From Viscum album (taxonomy: Eukaryota > Streptophyta > Magnoliopsida > Santalales > Viscaceae): 64,000 nt of DNA. The notes under the pieces were generated by a model. That model was given only the letters and a program-made list of their open reading frames with translations, did not search any database and was not told where the DNA came from. Location: contig OY728131.1 in the NCBI GenBank assembly GCA_963277665.1, forward strand, positions 1,389,758,688-1,389,822,687, read 5' to 3'. The position numbers and the translations under genes are program-made. Below, in pieces: positions 13,616-24,626 of this stretch; position 1 is the first letter of the stretch, and every line of letters begins with the position of its first letter.

Positions 13616-13623
13616 CTTTTATA
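13616..13623 (-). promoter_or_regulatory. Probable TATA box in A2 3' LTR
   Basis: On the minus strand this reads TATAAAAG in a GC-rich setting of the form CCCTTATAAAAGGGCACC. The same motif stands in the other LTR at 22313-22320. The position, about 1.8 kb into the LTR, fits a promoter at the U3/R border of a long LTR. Confidence 0.6.
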
Positions 13624-15449
13624 AGGGTGGAGAGGGACACCTTTGGAATAACTAAAACTATTGTTTTATTATAAAGTCAAATTCGGATTTTAATAGCTCC
13701 AAATTGAAATATTTAGAAGATAAGGTGGTGATGGGTCGAAATAATCAAATACAATATAATTTAGGGAAGTTTAATTCATTATAATAACCTTATCTTTTAG
13801 TTTTAACATTTAGTTAATTAGATTGACATTTACCATGTCACTTTGTATTTTTATATTATATAGTTATTAAACTTACCATATACATCCAAGAGACCCCCAA
13901 GTGGTCCATTAATGATACACCTATCATTATATAAGTATCTTGGCAGAACCTTATATTTTTAGGAATAAAATAACAATCAATAATAAAATATTTGTTTTAT
14001 AAACTATTTTATGTCTATTTTGACACTATTTAGTAATTGATTTTTAAGAAATTCATAACAGAATGATTAGTTCAAAAAAAATTAATTAAATAAATACTAA
14101 CATGTCATATTAACCTATTAAATTAGTGTATTTCATAAAAAGCCTCAAATTAAATTTATTTGGCTATTTATAACCTCAATTATGTCAATATTTCATTAAT
14201 AAAATAATTACTACATCATCTTGGTGTCATAAATAAATTAAATTATTTAATGTCTAAAAATGACATATAAAATACCATTATGTAGGAAATGTTTTTATCT
14301 TTCTAATGAATATTTGTAGTCGAATTTATCTTATGTATAAACCTATATTAAAAATTATTTACTTATTAAACTTTGATTTTAACTATTTTAACCCTTCTTT
14401 AAATAAATGAATAATAAATGTCCTAATCTAATCCATGTGGGCCTAAATGGTAATATTTTATTCCTAAGGTTGTTTTGATCGAATTAAACTTATCCAATAG
14501 AATTAGGACATGTGTTAGGGTAATAATAATTTCATTTTTACCCTTAATTACCCTATTTACTTTTAACCGTGGAAAATAAATGTAAAAAGTAACTATTCAC
14601 CAAAAATTATTTTCATCTCATTGAACCACATTTTACTTACTAAAATCAACCGTGTCTCCCAGATTTTTTAAATTCCACTCACAGAAGCGGTAAAATTATG
14701 TTTTATGAAAAATTCAGTTTTTTTAACTACCACTTAGTGGTTTCACTATTCATCAAAAAATGAAAGTTTCCAGAAAAATACCCCAAATTAAACCTATGCT
14801 ATATTTGATATTATGAATTCAAAAATGATGTATATTTTACCAAATTCAAAACACATCAGTTGCATTAATTTATTAAAAAATTAATTCTCGTCGTCAAAAC
14901 AAATAGCGTGTTTTTAAGAGATAATAACTATCAAAAGATTGACACTTGTTTATGTTTGGTTTAAATGTGAAATTACATTCAATGACCAAAATTGTATTAA
15001 ATGGTAAAAATATATTCTAAATATACTTTAAAACCACTCAAATTAATAATTTATCACTATTTATTATTTCGATTAAAAAAGTTATTTTTAATTAAAATTT
15101 AGTAATTTTCACTATTCATCAGAATATGAATGTTATCCGAAAAGTACCAAAATTTCACCCTATGATAATTTTGATATTCCGAATCCATAAATGAAGTCCA
15201 TTTTGAAAAATAAAATTTAAAGAATTTAAAAAAGTGTGTATTACTATTCATAACGTCTAATTTTAATAATATTTTAATTGCATATCGTTGTTTAGTGGAA
15301 CTCGGTATTGCGTACGATGCAAGCTATCTAGGAATGTCGCAATTACATGTAAAGAAAGCCACGAAATTGTTGTGTGTAGTGAACGATTCCTTTGATGATT
15401 TGTATAAAATAAATACAAAATATTTCTAATAAAATTATCGGGTGTTACA

Positions 15450-15462
15450 TTCTACCCCACTT
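15450..15462 (-). other. A2 polypurine tract
   Basis: The minus strand reads AAGTGGGGTAGAA immediately before the LTR start TGTAACACCCG. The match to the common end of plant chromovirus interiors is good. It would prime plus-strand DNA synthesis. Confidence 0.8.
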
Positions 15463-15479
15463 AAAATGAATTTCTCCCT

Positions 15480-15650
15480 CAAAATTCGTCACTTTGTAAC
15501 AAATAGATGAGGATAACTCTCCATCATAATATCCTCAAGCTCCCATGGAGCTTCTTCTAATTGGTGGTTCCTCCATAAAACATTCACCAAGTGAGTGGCC
15601 TTGTTCCGTAAGAATTTTTCACTACGATCGAGAATCTCCATGGGCTATTC
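15480..15650 (-). pseudogene. A2 chromodomain remnant
   Basis: This is the last coding part of the polyprotein. A minus-strand reading after 15650 gives the motifs EILDRSEKFLRNKA, LVNVLWRNHQLEEAPWE and YPHLF. These match the C-terminal chromodomain of plant chromoviruses, which guides integration to heterochromatin by contacting histone marks. A stop separates it from the integrase end at about 15645. It lies immediately before the polypurine tract, as expected. Confidence 0.75.
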
Positions 15651-16790
15651 TTCATAAGAAAGATCTTCTTCCAGCGGTACAACTTCTGAGCTAAGTACAT
15701 GTGAAGGATCAGGTATGTACTTTCTCAGGAGAGATACATGGAACACATCGTGAACTTGAGAGAGATTCTGGGGAAGCGCCAATCGGTAAGCTACCTTCCC
15801 AACATGATCCAGTATTTCGAAAGGACCGATATACCTAGGGCTCAACTTTCCCTTCTTTCCAAATCTCATGACCCTCTTCCAGGGAGATATTCTTAAGAAC
15901 ACTTTATCACCCACTTCAAACTATAAGTCTTTCCTTCAGTTGTCAGCATAACTTTTTTGTCGACTCTGAGATGCTCTTATGTGTTGTTCAATAGATTTGA
16001 CATTTTCTTCCATCTCATCAACAAGATAAGGTCCTAATAGATTTCTATCCCCAACTTCATCCCAGCAAGTTAGAGTCCTGAATTTCTTTCCATAGAGAGC
16101 TTCCTAAGTAGCCATCTGAATATTGGAGTGAAAGCTATTATTGTAAGAAAATTCCACCAAAGGTAGGCGTTGATCCCAACCACCTTTGAAATCCATAGAG
16201 AAATCTCTCAACATATCTTATAGAGTTTTAATTGTTCTCTCAGACTGACTGTCTGTCTGAGGATGATAAAAAGTGATGAAACTCAACTCTGTATCCAGAG
16301 TATGCTGAAGACTTTTCCAGAACTTTGAGGTAAACCTCGGATCCCAATCAGATATAATTGAAAGTGGTACTCCATGAAATCTTACCACTTCCTTTACATA
16401 TGTCATGGCAAGCTGTTCCAGAGAGAAATTCTCTCTAATAGCAATGAAGTGTGAAGACTTTGTAAGACAATCAACTATGACAGAGTTAACATTATTGACT
16501 TTGGATGTTTTCGGAATTCCGGTGACATAGACCATAGTGATGTTTTCCCATTTCCATTCAGGTATGGGTAATGGTTGTAACATCCCCTTAGACTTCTGTC
16601 TCTCAGCTTTAACATGCTGACAATCCAGGCATCGAGAGAAATATTCATCAACATCTCTTTTAATGCCATCCCACCAGAAGTACTCTTTTAGATCCCTATA
16701 CATCTTCGTGCTTCCCGGATAAATAGAGAATGACGAACAATGAACATCATCCAGCAGCTCCTTCACAATCAAGGTTGAATTCAGGAACAT
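15645..16790 (-). pseudogene. A2 integrase remnant
   Basis: This domain would insert the DNA copy into the host genome. The N-terminal zinc-binding region is seen as [14 protein letters not shown] followed by a paired-Cys motif [10 protein letters not shown], about residues 20-60 of the piece starting at 16790. The core follows, with [12 protein letters not shown] and [15 protein letters not shown]. The second catalytic Asp and the Glu are kept. The first Asp, normally in MDFV, reads MVYV, so the D,D,E triad is incomplete. An in-frame stop follows at about 16218. The C-terminal part (15645-15914) reads [19 protein letters not shown] and [15 protein letters not shown], the usual link to the chromodomain. 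Confidence 0.9.
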
Positions 16791-17037
16791 TTCTCACCTT
16801 CTTTTGTAACTCTACATATTCTTTCTATGCATATTTAATCTTCACATGAATAGATGGTTGAACATTCATTTGAGAAAGATACGATTTCCCCCCTTCCATT
16901 ATAATTCCAACATCCATCCTTTGTAAATCCATAAATATTGGATCTTTTGTGATCCTCATCATGGATAAACTGACATGGTCTTGTCGAATTAATGCATCTA
17001 CCACCTTGTTTGCTTTCCCAGGGTGGAAATGAATTGA

Positions 17038-17445
17038 TCAGTCGAAATCATTAATCATCTCCAACCATATTCTTTGGCACATATTCAGCTCCTTTTTTGT
17101 GAAAATATACTTTATACTTTTATGATCAGTATAAATGTCACACCTTTCTCCATAAAGATAATGCATCCAAATCTTTAATGCAAATATTATTGCAGCTAAC
17201 TCCATATCATTAGTTGGGTTATTTTTCTCATGGATTTTCAACTATCGTGAGGCATAATATATCACCATATCATTTTTCATAAGAACACACCCCAATCCCT
17301 TCTTGTATGCATCAATATAGATCACAAACCTTACTCCACTACAAGGCAGTGTGAGCATAGGTGCAATGGATAAACTTCTTTTCAACTCCTTTAAATTATC
17401 TTCACATTCCTCCGTCCTGACAAACTTATCACCTTTCCGATTCAA
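17038..17445 (-). pseudogene. A2 RNase H remnant
   Basis: This domain degrades the RNA strand of the RNA/DNA hybrid. The first piece (17242-17445) carries FVIYIDAYKKGLGCVLM, matching the first active-site region with its Asp. The second (17038-17241) carries NPTNDMELAAIIFALK with the Glu and CDIYTDHKSIKYIF with another Asp. A stop at the 17241/17242 border separates them. It follows the RT without a gap and precedes a decayed linker (16791-17037) before the integrase. Confidence 0.85.
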
Positions 17446-17469
17446 CTTGTTGAGTGGATTAGGTAATCG

Positions 17470-18480
17470 TTAAAAATCGTTCCCAAAACGTCGATAATAT
17501 CCAGCCAAACCAAGAAAACATTGGATTTGAGTTACTGTTGTTGGTGTCGACCATATTTTGATATCCTCTATTTTTGTTGGATCCATAGATATCCTCACTT
17601 TTGAGATTATGTGACCAAATAATGAATCTTTTTGAAGCCAAAATTCACACTTGGTTAATTTGGCATAAAGAATCTCCTTTCTCAGGGTCTTCAATATAAT
17701 TATCAAGTGATCTTCATGTTCTTCCTTGTTATTTGAATATACAAGAATATCGACTATCTGGACTACCAAAAACTGATCAAGATAGTCTCTAAAGACTCTA
17801 TTGATCAGATCCATGAAGATAGTATGGGCATTAGTAAGACCAAACGACATCACTATAAATTCATAGTTTCCATACCTTGTACTGAAGTCGTCTTTGATAT
17901 ATCCTCCCTTTTGACCGTTAATTGATGATACCCTGAATGTCGATCAATCTTGGAGAAGTATTGACCTACTTGTAGTTGGTCAAATAAGTCATCAATACAT
18001 GGGAGAGGATATTTGTTCTTGATAGTGATCTTGTTAAGTTCTTGATAATCAATACAGAGTCTCATTGATCCATCTTTCTTCTTAACAAACAGAACAGGTG
18101 CTCCCCAAGGTGATGTAGTAGGGAGTATGAACCCCTTATCAAAATTCTCTTGGTGTTGCTTCTTCAATTCTTGCAACTCAATTGGGTCCATTTTATAAGG
18201 TGTCTTTGAAATAGGAAAAGCACCCAGTACGAGTTCTATTGAAAACTCATCCTCACGATTTGGTGGAAGACCTGGCAATTCCTCCGGAAAGACATCATCA
18301 AATTCCCATACAATGGGAATATTATTAATCGTTAGTTTCTCTCCAACCATTTGAGATAAATAACCTTCATTTAGTGGAATTAAGACCCATAAGATGGCTG
18401 AAATTTCTACTGGAAGGTTATGTTCATACTTGCATCGATAGATGATCATAGATTGATCTGGAATATGAAATGTGACTTCC
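17470..18480 (-). pseudogene. A2 reverse transcriptase remnant
   Basis: RT copies the element RNA into DNA. The upstream piece (to 17853) has [20 protein letters not shown], then [20 protein letters not shown] and [14 protein letters not shown], which contains the first catalytic Asp. A frame break at about 17853 is followed by FGLTNAHTIFMDLINRVF and VVQIVDILVYS. That last motif is where FIDDILVYS would stand, so one Asp of the YxDD box has become Val and the enzyme would be inactive. GLAGYYRRF closes the domain. Order and spacing are normal for Ty3/gypsy. Confidence 0.92.
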
Positions 18481-18860
18481 TTTCTTTGGAAATTGATATG
18501 AGCACCATATAAAGAATTCCAATCCACGCTAAGTATCACATCAAATTACACTATAGGGAGGATCACAAGATTTTCAGGAAGCACATTCCCACAAACTTCA
18601 ATCGGTGAAGAATTATAAGATTTTGATGCGACTGTTGTGCCATTAGGGGTTGTCACAGCTAACTCAACATCTAATTGTTGAGGTAATACGGTGATACCAT
18701 TAGAAAATTATTCAGAAATAAAATAGTTGGTGGATCCAAGATCAAATAAAACATTTGCTACTTTAGAGTGGATGGTAAGTGTACCTTTCACCACATCGTT
18801 ATCATACTCCACATCGCTGATAGAAATTTCATGTGACATTCCTTTTTCTTTAGCCTTAAG
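18481..18860 (-). pseudogene. A2 aspartic protease remnant
   Basis: This domain would cleave the polyprotein. Around 18725-18756 the minus strand reads NVLFDLGSTNYFIS, the place of the FDSGATHSFIS active site. The Ser after the catalytic Asp has become Leu. The downstream reading shows the usual linker to RT, with [21 protein letters not shown] (a GMDWL-type motif). Stops interrupt at least twice, including one near 18546. Confidence 0.75.
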
Positions 18861-18898
18861 AGTTTGTTGACGTCAATCATCATCATAAACCCTTGGAT

Positions 18899-19129
18899 TT
18901 AGGCATTGATTGGCATAATGCCCCATCTCCTTGCACTTGAAACATTGAAGTGTAGTAGGTTCATTCTTTGTATCCCTTCCCTTTTTTCATCCTTAGACAT
19001 CTTCTTCCCATCATTGCGGCATTCAAATGCCCGATGACCTTCCTTTCCAAATTTGAAACATTTACTTGTCCCTTTAAGACAACACCCTCCATGTTTCTTT
19101 CCACACATCGAGCATAAGGGAAAGCTCAT
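18899..19129 (-). pseudogene. A2 gag zinc-knuckle region
   Basis: This is the nucleocapsid part of gag, which binds element RNA. It reads CSMCGKKHGG, then CFKFGKEGHRAFEC, a CCHC knuckle whose second Cys is now Phe. A further Cys-rich motif (CFKCKEMGHYANQC) is visible just beyond in another frame at about 18890-18950, so a frameshift lies within the region. It sits between the gag body and the protease, as in other plant chromoviruses. Confidence 0.85.
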
Positions 19130-19150
19130 ATTCTTTTTAGTGTGCTCTTT

Positions 19151-19912
19151 TTATTTTCCTTTGAATTCCATTTTCCTCTTCTTGTCAAACCCATATGACT
19201 GATGGGTTACTTCAATCTCAATTTCAACTTTGAGAGGACATCTAATGATCTCCTCGTAGCTATTGAAGTCCCTTATTTCTAAGGCCCTTCGAAGACTTGG
19301 TATTAAGCCACTAAAGAATTGATCGATCTTACTCCCAGGTTGGATAATAATACCAAAAGCGTACCTTGCAAGTCTTGTAAAATATTCTTGATAGGTACCA
19401 ATAGATTCATCATCCTTTTGCTTTATTTCAAGAAACTCCTTCTCCATCTTTGTTCGGAGAATACGGGGGAAGTACTTATTGAAAAATAAGTTCTTGAACT
19501 CGTCCCATTCCATGGACTCAATTTCATCTCTTTCCCTCGTATTCTTAATAAGATTCGACCATTGATAATCATCTCCTTCCAAACGATACACTACTAGGAT
19601 GACTTTATCATGTTCAAAACATTGACGAACTGAAAATATCTTTTCAGTAGTACTGATCCATTGTTCAGCATTTAATGGATCAGTAGACTCGCTAAATGAA
19701 TGTTGACGCTGCCTCATGAAGGATTGAACAGAATGTCGCTCCGTCCTTTTCTCTTATGGAAGTCCAGCATGAATCATAGCTTGAGAATATTGTGTGAGCA
19801 TGGATACAAGATTTTTCATTCCAACTCCCATAACGTTTGGTTTCTGACGGGGACAATCATTTCATTGCTCGCCGCATTCCGCATTAACACAGTTCCTTTG
19901 GGTTCCATCCAT
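19151..19912 (-). pseudogene. A2 gag capsid remnant
   Basis: Gag forms the virus-like particle. The open piece 19151-19717 reads DPLNAEQWISTTEKIF, then YRLEGDDYQW, WDEFKNLFFNKYFP, EFLEIKQKDDESIGTYQEYF and PSLRRALEIRDF, all typical of the plant retrotransposon gag domain. Upstream, the reading continues toward 19912 with at least two stops (about 19757 and 19863). ATG codons at 19912 and 19908 lie in different frames, so the original start cannot be fixed. The primer site lies about 200 bases upstream. Confidence 0.88.
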
Positions 19913-20121
19913 TGACTAAAACCAAGAAGAATAGTGTGACCAACACTATTTATAATAGAAAAATCACATAATCAAGAATAAAATTTCACACTTAAGGTCT
20001 TATCCAAGGTTAGTCATGGCCATTTCTAAAACACTAAGATTGTGTTCTATTCTTAGACTTATCCTTATGCTTCATACTAAGGCTTTCACATACTAGTTTC
20101 CAAAGGTTGACTATACCTTTC
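19913..20121 (-). other. A2 leader between primer site and gag
   Basis: A short untranslated leader of about 210 bases. No ORF or other signal was recognised. Packaging signals would be expected here but cannot be identified by eye. Confidence 0.5.
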
Positions 20122-20132
20122 CTCTGATACCA
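20122..20132 (-). other. A2 primer-binding site, initiator-Met tRNA
   Basis: The minus strand reads TGGTATCAGAG, an exact match to the start of the primer site for initiator-Met tRNA in plant Ty3/gypsy and copia elements. It sits two bases inside the LTR end at 20135. Confidence 0.92.
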
Positions 20133-21744
20133 ACTATAAAGACCATTACTTTACATACATTTTTAATACTTCAAAATTGAAGAATACTTATTACAACATA
20201 TAACAAAACCAGGAAAGGACCGTATATGTGTAGTGTCTTTAGAAACTGGGAAACATAAACAAATGGTTCATAATTCGTCTCCACTGTCTCCCATTTATTT
20301 CATCATATCTATAGTCCCTTTTGGAATATCTTACTTAATATCCTTCTCCCTGACATGGGGAAAGAAGAAATACAAATGGGTGAGCTCAAATGCTCAGTAA
20401 GGGTAATCAAAAGAAATATAAATCACATCGTATTTATAAGAACATAACATTTTGAAAATCTTACCCTACAAAAGAGATCATAATTTCATAACATGGGATA
20501 AATCATGGTAGTGAAATGTAATCACAATAATCATTATATAAAACATGAAGCTTTGTGGAATACACACATAATCATAGATATTCATTTCTTATTAGTCAAG
20601 ACTCATTGCCAAGACTATCTTAGTGGACAAAGTCCATTTCTGAACCGAGTTCACCCCTCGTTTCAGTCCTGTTTCACTGAACAGGTTTAACCTATCGTTC
20701 CAGCCATGCCTATCTCTTGAGATATAAAATATTTACCCAATTAATTGGAGGGAGATATAGGTCCCACCCATCTCATTATGATACCATTCTTATGTATGAA
20801 ACAAAATCATAAACCATACATCATAGCATAACCCATTAATAAAAATGGGAATCTTAAACATCGTGACATCATAACAAAATTCATATAAGATAAAGGAATT
20901 AATAAAAATAATTCCATCACAACATAGTCAAATCAATGTAATAATAGGGATAGAAGCAGAACCCTTTATTATCATAGATGGAAAATAATTTTGATAAAAC
21001 ACTTGAACTCCATTCTTGAGAAAATATCCTTTCTACATCAAAAACACTTTTCCTTTCTTGACATGTCATACAATTATAAACTAAAAGAATTTGATTAAAA
21101 ATAAACTTGAAAACTCTTAATGGACGATTCTTGGAAATAATGTTTTAAAAATCCATTCATGCCGTATAAGTTTAAAAAACATTCTTCTCGTACTTTTGTC
21201 GAAAAAGTCAAAAAGTACCTCGTACACGACAAAAAATTCCATTCAAATCTTTTACTAAAAACTCACTGAAGGGTAAAATTGGATTTAAACAATTGTATTT
21301 GGTTGTAAATAATATTACATATTGATTAAACATGGATGTGGATGATAAAATACACCCTAGTAAATTCCAAAGTATAAACAATATCAGATAAAAATAGACA
21401 TTGTGATATTGCCCTTACCATAGGTCCGATTTGCTTCATAAGTGTCTGAACCACCTGTATAATGATTTTAATAATGTTATTGACTTATTCCAAAATCATA
21501 CGTATTGTTATGATATCAAATATGTTCATATTCTTATCTTCTTATTTGTAAAATTTCATTACTACTTGGTATTCAGGTGTTTATTACTTTTTGTTATTAT
21601 GCGTGTTATGTCAAATAAATTCTTATTCTTCTCTTTAGGTAATAGATACCTCATTTACAGAATTTTATTAGTGTAATATATATCATATTCGTTCATTCAA
21701 TTAATTTATATAATCATTATGTAATGAAGATCATGTAGAATAAA

Positions 21745-21995
21745 TCGCATCACATCGTGGAGACGATATTCCGTACGTACGCACAAGCGATGATATCGTT
21801 CCCATGAACGTGGAATTGTATTGGAGTGTATGTATACTATTTGAGAATCAATATGACTTTACAATAATCATATATATTCATTCTTTACACCATTATAACC
21901 ATCCAAGTAAGGTGGTGTTGGAAAACAGATTACACCACGGCATGGAGACGGTATTCCGTACGTACGCACGCGCGGTGATTTCATTTTCCATCGGA
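21745..21995. promoter_or_regulatory. Paired CGTACGTACG motifs in A2 5' LTR
   Basis: Palindrome cores at 21772-21781 and 21957-21966 are both intact and 185 bases apart, in the same surroundings as in the other LTR. The second runs on as CGTACGCACGCG and is one of the most CpG-rich spots in the window. Confidence 0.45.
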
Positions 21996-22312
21996 CAGAT
22001 AGATGGTGAAATAGGGTTGTTTCATACATATAATAACATAAAAGTATATGAGTGATACTGATGTTATTACTTCATATTGAATAAACTACGTAAGAATAAG
22101 TGGAAGAAGAAATAAAGATGAAAGAATCGGTAACGGACATTACCTCTTCTTTGAAGCGCTTCTTTGAGACTTCTATTTAGCGCACTAAAATTGGTTTTTG
22201 AAGAACACCAGGACTTCTAGGATGTCTCTAGGGAAGTGGAGAGGAGAAATTGGCAGGGGTTGGCTGATCCTGACGGCTCAAAGTGGTGTGAGGAAATGAG
22301 GGAGGAGGTGCC

Positions 22313-22320
22313 CTTTTATA
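22313..22320 (-). promoter_or_regulatory. Probable TATA box in A2 5' LTR
   Basis: TATAAAAG on the minus strand, in the same context as the copy at 13616-13623. This LTR is the one that would have driven transcription of the element. Confidence 0.6.
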
Positions 22321-24152
22321 AGGGAGGAGAGGGGCACCTTTGGAATAACAAAAACTATTATTTTATTATAAAGTCAAATTAGGTTTTTAATAGCTCAAAA
22401 TTTATATATTTAGAAGCTAAGGTGGGTATGGGTCGAGATCCTATCATAAAATATAATTTATACATGTTTATGTCATTATATTAACCTTATGTTTTAGTTT
22501 TAACTCTTAGTTAATTAGATGGACATTTACAATGTCACTTTTATTTTTATATTATATAGTTAATAAACAGACCATATACATCCAAGAGACCCTAAAAGTT
22601 GGCCATTAATGATACACATATTATGATATATGTATCTTGGCTGAACCATAGGTTTTTTGGAATAAAATAACAATCAATAATATAAAATGTGTTTTACAAA
22701 CTATTTTATGTCAATTTTGACACTATTTCGTAATTGATTTTTGTGAAAATCATAAAAGAATGATTAGATCTAAAAAAGTTAATTAAATCAATACTAACAT
22801 GTCATATTAACCTATAAAATTAGTGTATTTCATAAAAAGTCTCAAATTAAATTTATTTGGGTATTTATAACATCAATTATGTCAATATTTCATTAATAAG
22901 ATAATTACTGCATCATCTTTGTGTGATAAATAAATTAATTTATTTAATGTCTAAAAATGACAAATAAAATACAATTATGTAGGAAATATATTTATCTTTC
23001 TAATGAATATTTATATTATAATTTATCATATCTATAACCCTATATTAAAAATTAATTACTTATTAAACTTTGATTTTAACTATTTTAACACTTCTTTAAA
23101 TAAATTAATAATAAATGTCCTAATCTAATCCAAGTGGGACTAAATGGTAATATTTTATTCCTAAGGTTGTTTTTTTTCAAATTACACTTACCCAATACAA
23201 TTAGGAAATGTGTTTTGGTAATAATAATATCATTTTTACCCTTAATTACCCTATTTACTTTTAACCATTGTAAATAAAAGTAAAAAGTTACTATTCACCA
23301 AACATTATTTTCATCTCATTGAACCACATTTTACTTACTGACATCAACCGTGTCTCTCATATTTTTTAAATTCCACTCATAGAAGTAGTAAAATTGTGTT
23401 TTATGAAAAATTCAGTTTTTTTAACTACCACTTAGTGGTTTCACTATTCATCAAAAAATAAAAGTTTCCAGAAAAATACCAAAAAATAGGCCTAAGATAT
23501 ATTTGATATTATGAATTCAAAATTTATGTCTATTTTACCAAATTCAAAACACATCAGTTGCATTAATTTATTTAAAAATTAATTCTCGTCGTCAAAACAA
23601 ATAGCGTGTTTTTAAGAGATAATAACTATCAAAAGATTAACACTTGTTTATGTTTGGTTTAACTTTGAAATTACATTCAATGACCAAAATTGTATTAAAT
23701 GGTAAAAATTTATTCTAAATTTACTTTAAAACCACTCAAATTAATAATTTATCACTATTAATTATTTCGATTAAAAAATATATTTTTAATTAAAATTTAG
23801 TAATTTTCACTATTCATCAGAATATGAAAGTTATCCGAAAAGTACCAAAATTTTACCCTAAGATAATTTTGATATTCGGAATCTAAAAATGAAGTCCATT
23901 TTGAAAAATATAATGTACAAAATTTCAAAAATTGATTATTACTATTCATAACGGCTGGTTTTAATAATATATTAATAGCATATCGTTGTTTAGTGAAACT
24001 CGATATTGCGTACGATGCAAGCTATCGAGGGAGGTCGTGATTGCGTGTAAAGCAAGTCAAGGAAGTTTTTTGTGTAAGGAATGATTCCGTTGAATATTTA
24101 TATAACATAAAAACAATATATTTCTCATAAAAATATCGGGTGTTATAGAAAC

Positions 24153-24626
24153 GACATATATTGGAGCTGAGTCATTTGGGATAACTTTCTCGATTAAGGT
24201 GATATCCTATTTGACTATTGGAGGAGGTGTGGTTTGGTGTACTGGATGCATACTAAAATCACACACTAAATAAAACAAGGGAAAGTAATTCATTAATGAG
24301 TATTCAATAAAATTAATTATCAAATTGAATTTAAACAATAAATAAATAATGAATGAACCCAATTTATCAAACCCCAGGACCAAGTTCATTCTTATCTAAT
24401 TACATTATTTAATTGCATGTTAGTATAAGTCTTAACATTTAATTAGACTTTTAAATTTCATGCTATTATTAGATTAATTAGAAACATCAAAAAATTATTA
24501 GTTTATTGATACAGATTAAGTGGGTAAACAACTGAGAAATCTCCTCAAATGGGACGACCCTAATCAGCCTCTATACTGAATTAGGAGAATAAATTTGCTT
24601 TTTCCTTGCCCTAAAATAGGCATGCG
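24153..24626 (+). repeat. A1 3' LTR, distal part
   Basis: This continues the A1 LTR after the A2 insertion and matches about 6542-7014 of the first LTR. Shared landmarks are TTGGAGCTGAGTC, the TTTGACTATTGGAGGAGG block, and GGTAAACAACTGAGAAA. Divergence rises toward the end, so the last few bases are uncertain. Confidence 0.75.

Larger units (their letters stand above)
11434..15449 (-). repeat. A2 3' LTR (element orientation)
   Basis: This 4016-bp direct repeat of 20135-24147 is very similar throughout, with only scattered substitutions and small indels. It ends in the plus-strand text TGTTACA (15443-15449), the better-preserved terminus. It carries a minus-strand TATA box at 13616-13623 and CGTACG motifs at 13076, 13261 and 15311. 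Short ORFs at 11803-11988, 12395-12685 and 12735-12980 have partners in the other LTR only because the LTRs are copies. Confidence 0.9.
11434..24147 (-). mobile_element. Element A2: Tekay/Del-like Ty3/gypsy chromovirus
   Basis: This is a full-length LTR retrotransposon on the minus strand, inserted in the 3' LTR of A1. The LTRs are 11434-15449 and 20135-24147 (about 4.0 kb each) and the interior is 15450-20134 (4.7 kb). The order in element orientation is LTR, initiator-Met primer site, gag with zinc knuckles, protease, RT, RNase H, integrase, chromodomain, polypurine tract, LTR. The element ends are TGTAACACCC and GGTCTTTATA. The 5-bp target duplication is AAAAC (11429-11433) against GAAAC (24148-24152). 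Joining the flanks restores the gap-free site seen at 6528-6553. Very long LTRs, a terminal chromodomain and the iMet primer point to the Tekay/Del lineage, but a tree would be needed to fix this. All genes are broken. Confidence 0.9.
20135..24147 (-). repeat. A2 5' LTR (element orientation)
   Basis: This 4013-bp repeat is the partner of 11434-15449. Its outer terminus reads TGTTATA on the plus strand where the other LTR has TGTTACA, a transition that has destroyed the TG end in element orientation. The minus-strand TATA box is at 22313-22320, and CGTACG motifs are at 21772, 21957 and 24009. The target duplication GAAAC follows at 24148-24152. Confidence 0.9.
5285..24626 (+). mobile_element. 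Element A1: Athila/Tat-like non-autonomous LTR retrotransposon, split by A2
   Basis: This is a complete but interrupted LTR element on the plus strand. The first LTR (5285-7014) is matched by a second that starts at 10180, is broken at 11433 and resumes at 24153-24626. A primer-binding site resembling tRNA-Asp follows the first LTR. A polypurine tract precedes the second, next to a short conserved stretch (about 10148-10165) that I recall from Athila/Tat elements. The interior (about 3.2 kb) has an acidic, broken ORF but no recognisable protease, RT or integrase, so the element looks non-autonomous. Its own length without A2 is about 6.6 kb. The target duplication is poor (GTTGT at 5280-5284 against TTAGT at 24627-24631), so the outer ends may be off by a few bases. 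Confidence 0.75.

Noticed and set aside
16475..16669. Second minus-strand ORF overlapping the A2 integrase
   Set aside because: It lies in another frame inside the integrase reading and shows no independent motif. It is a shadow.
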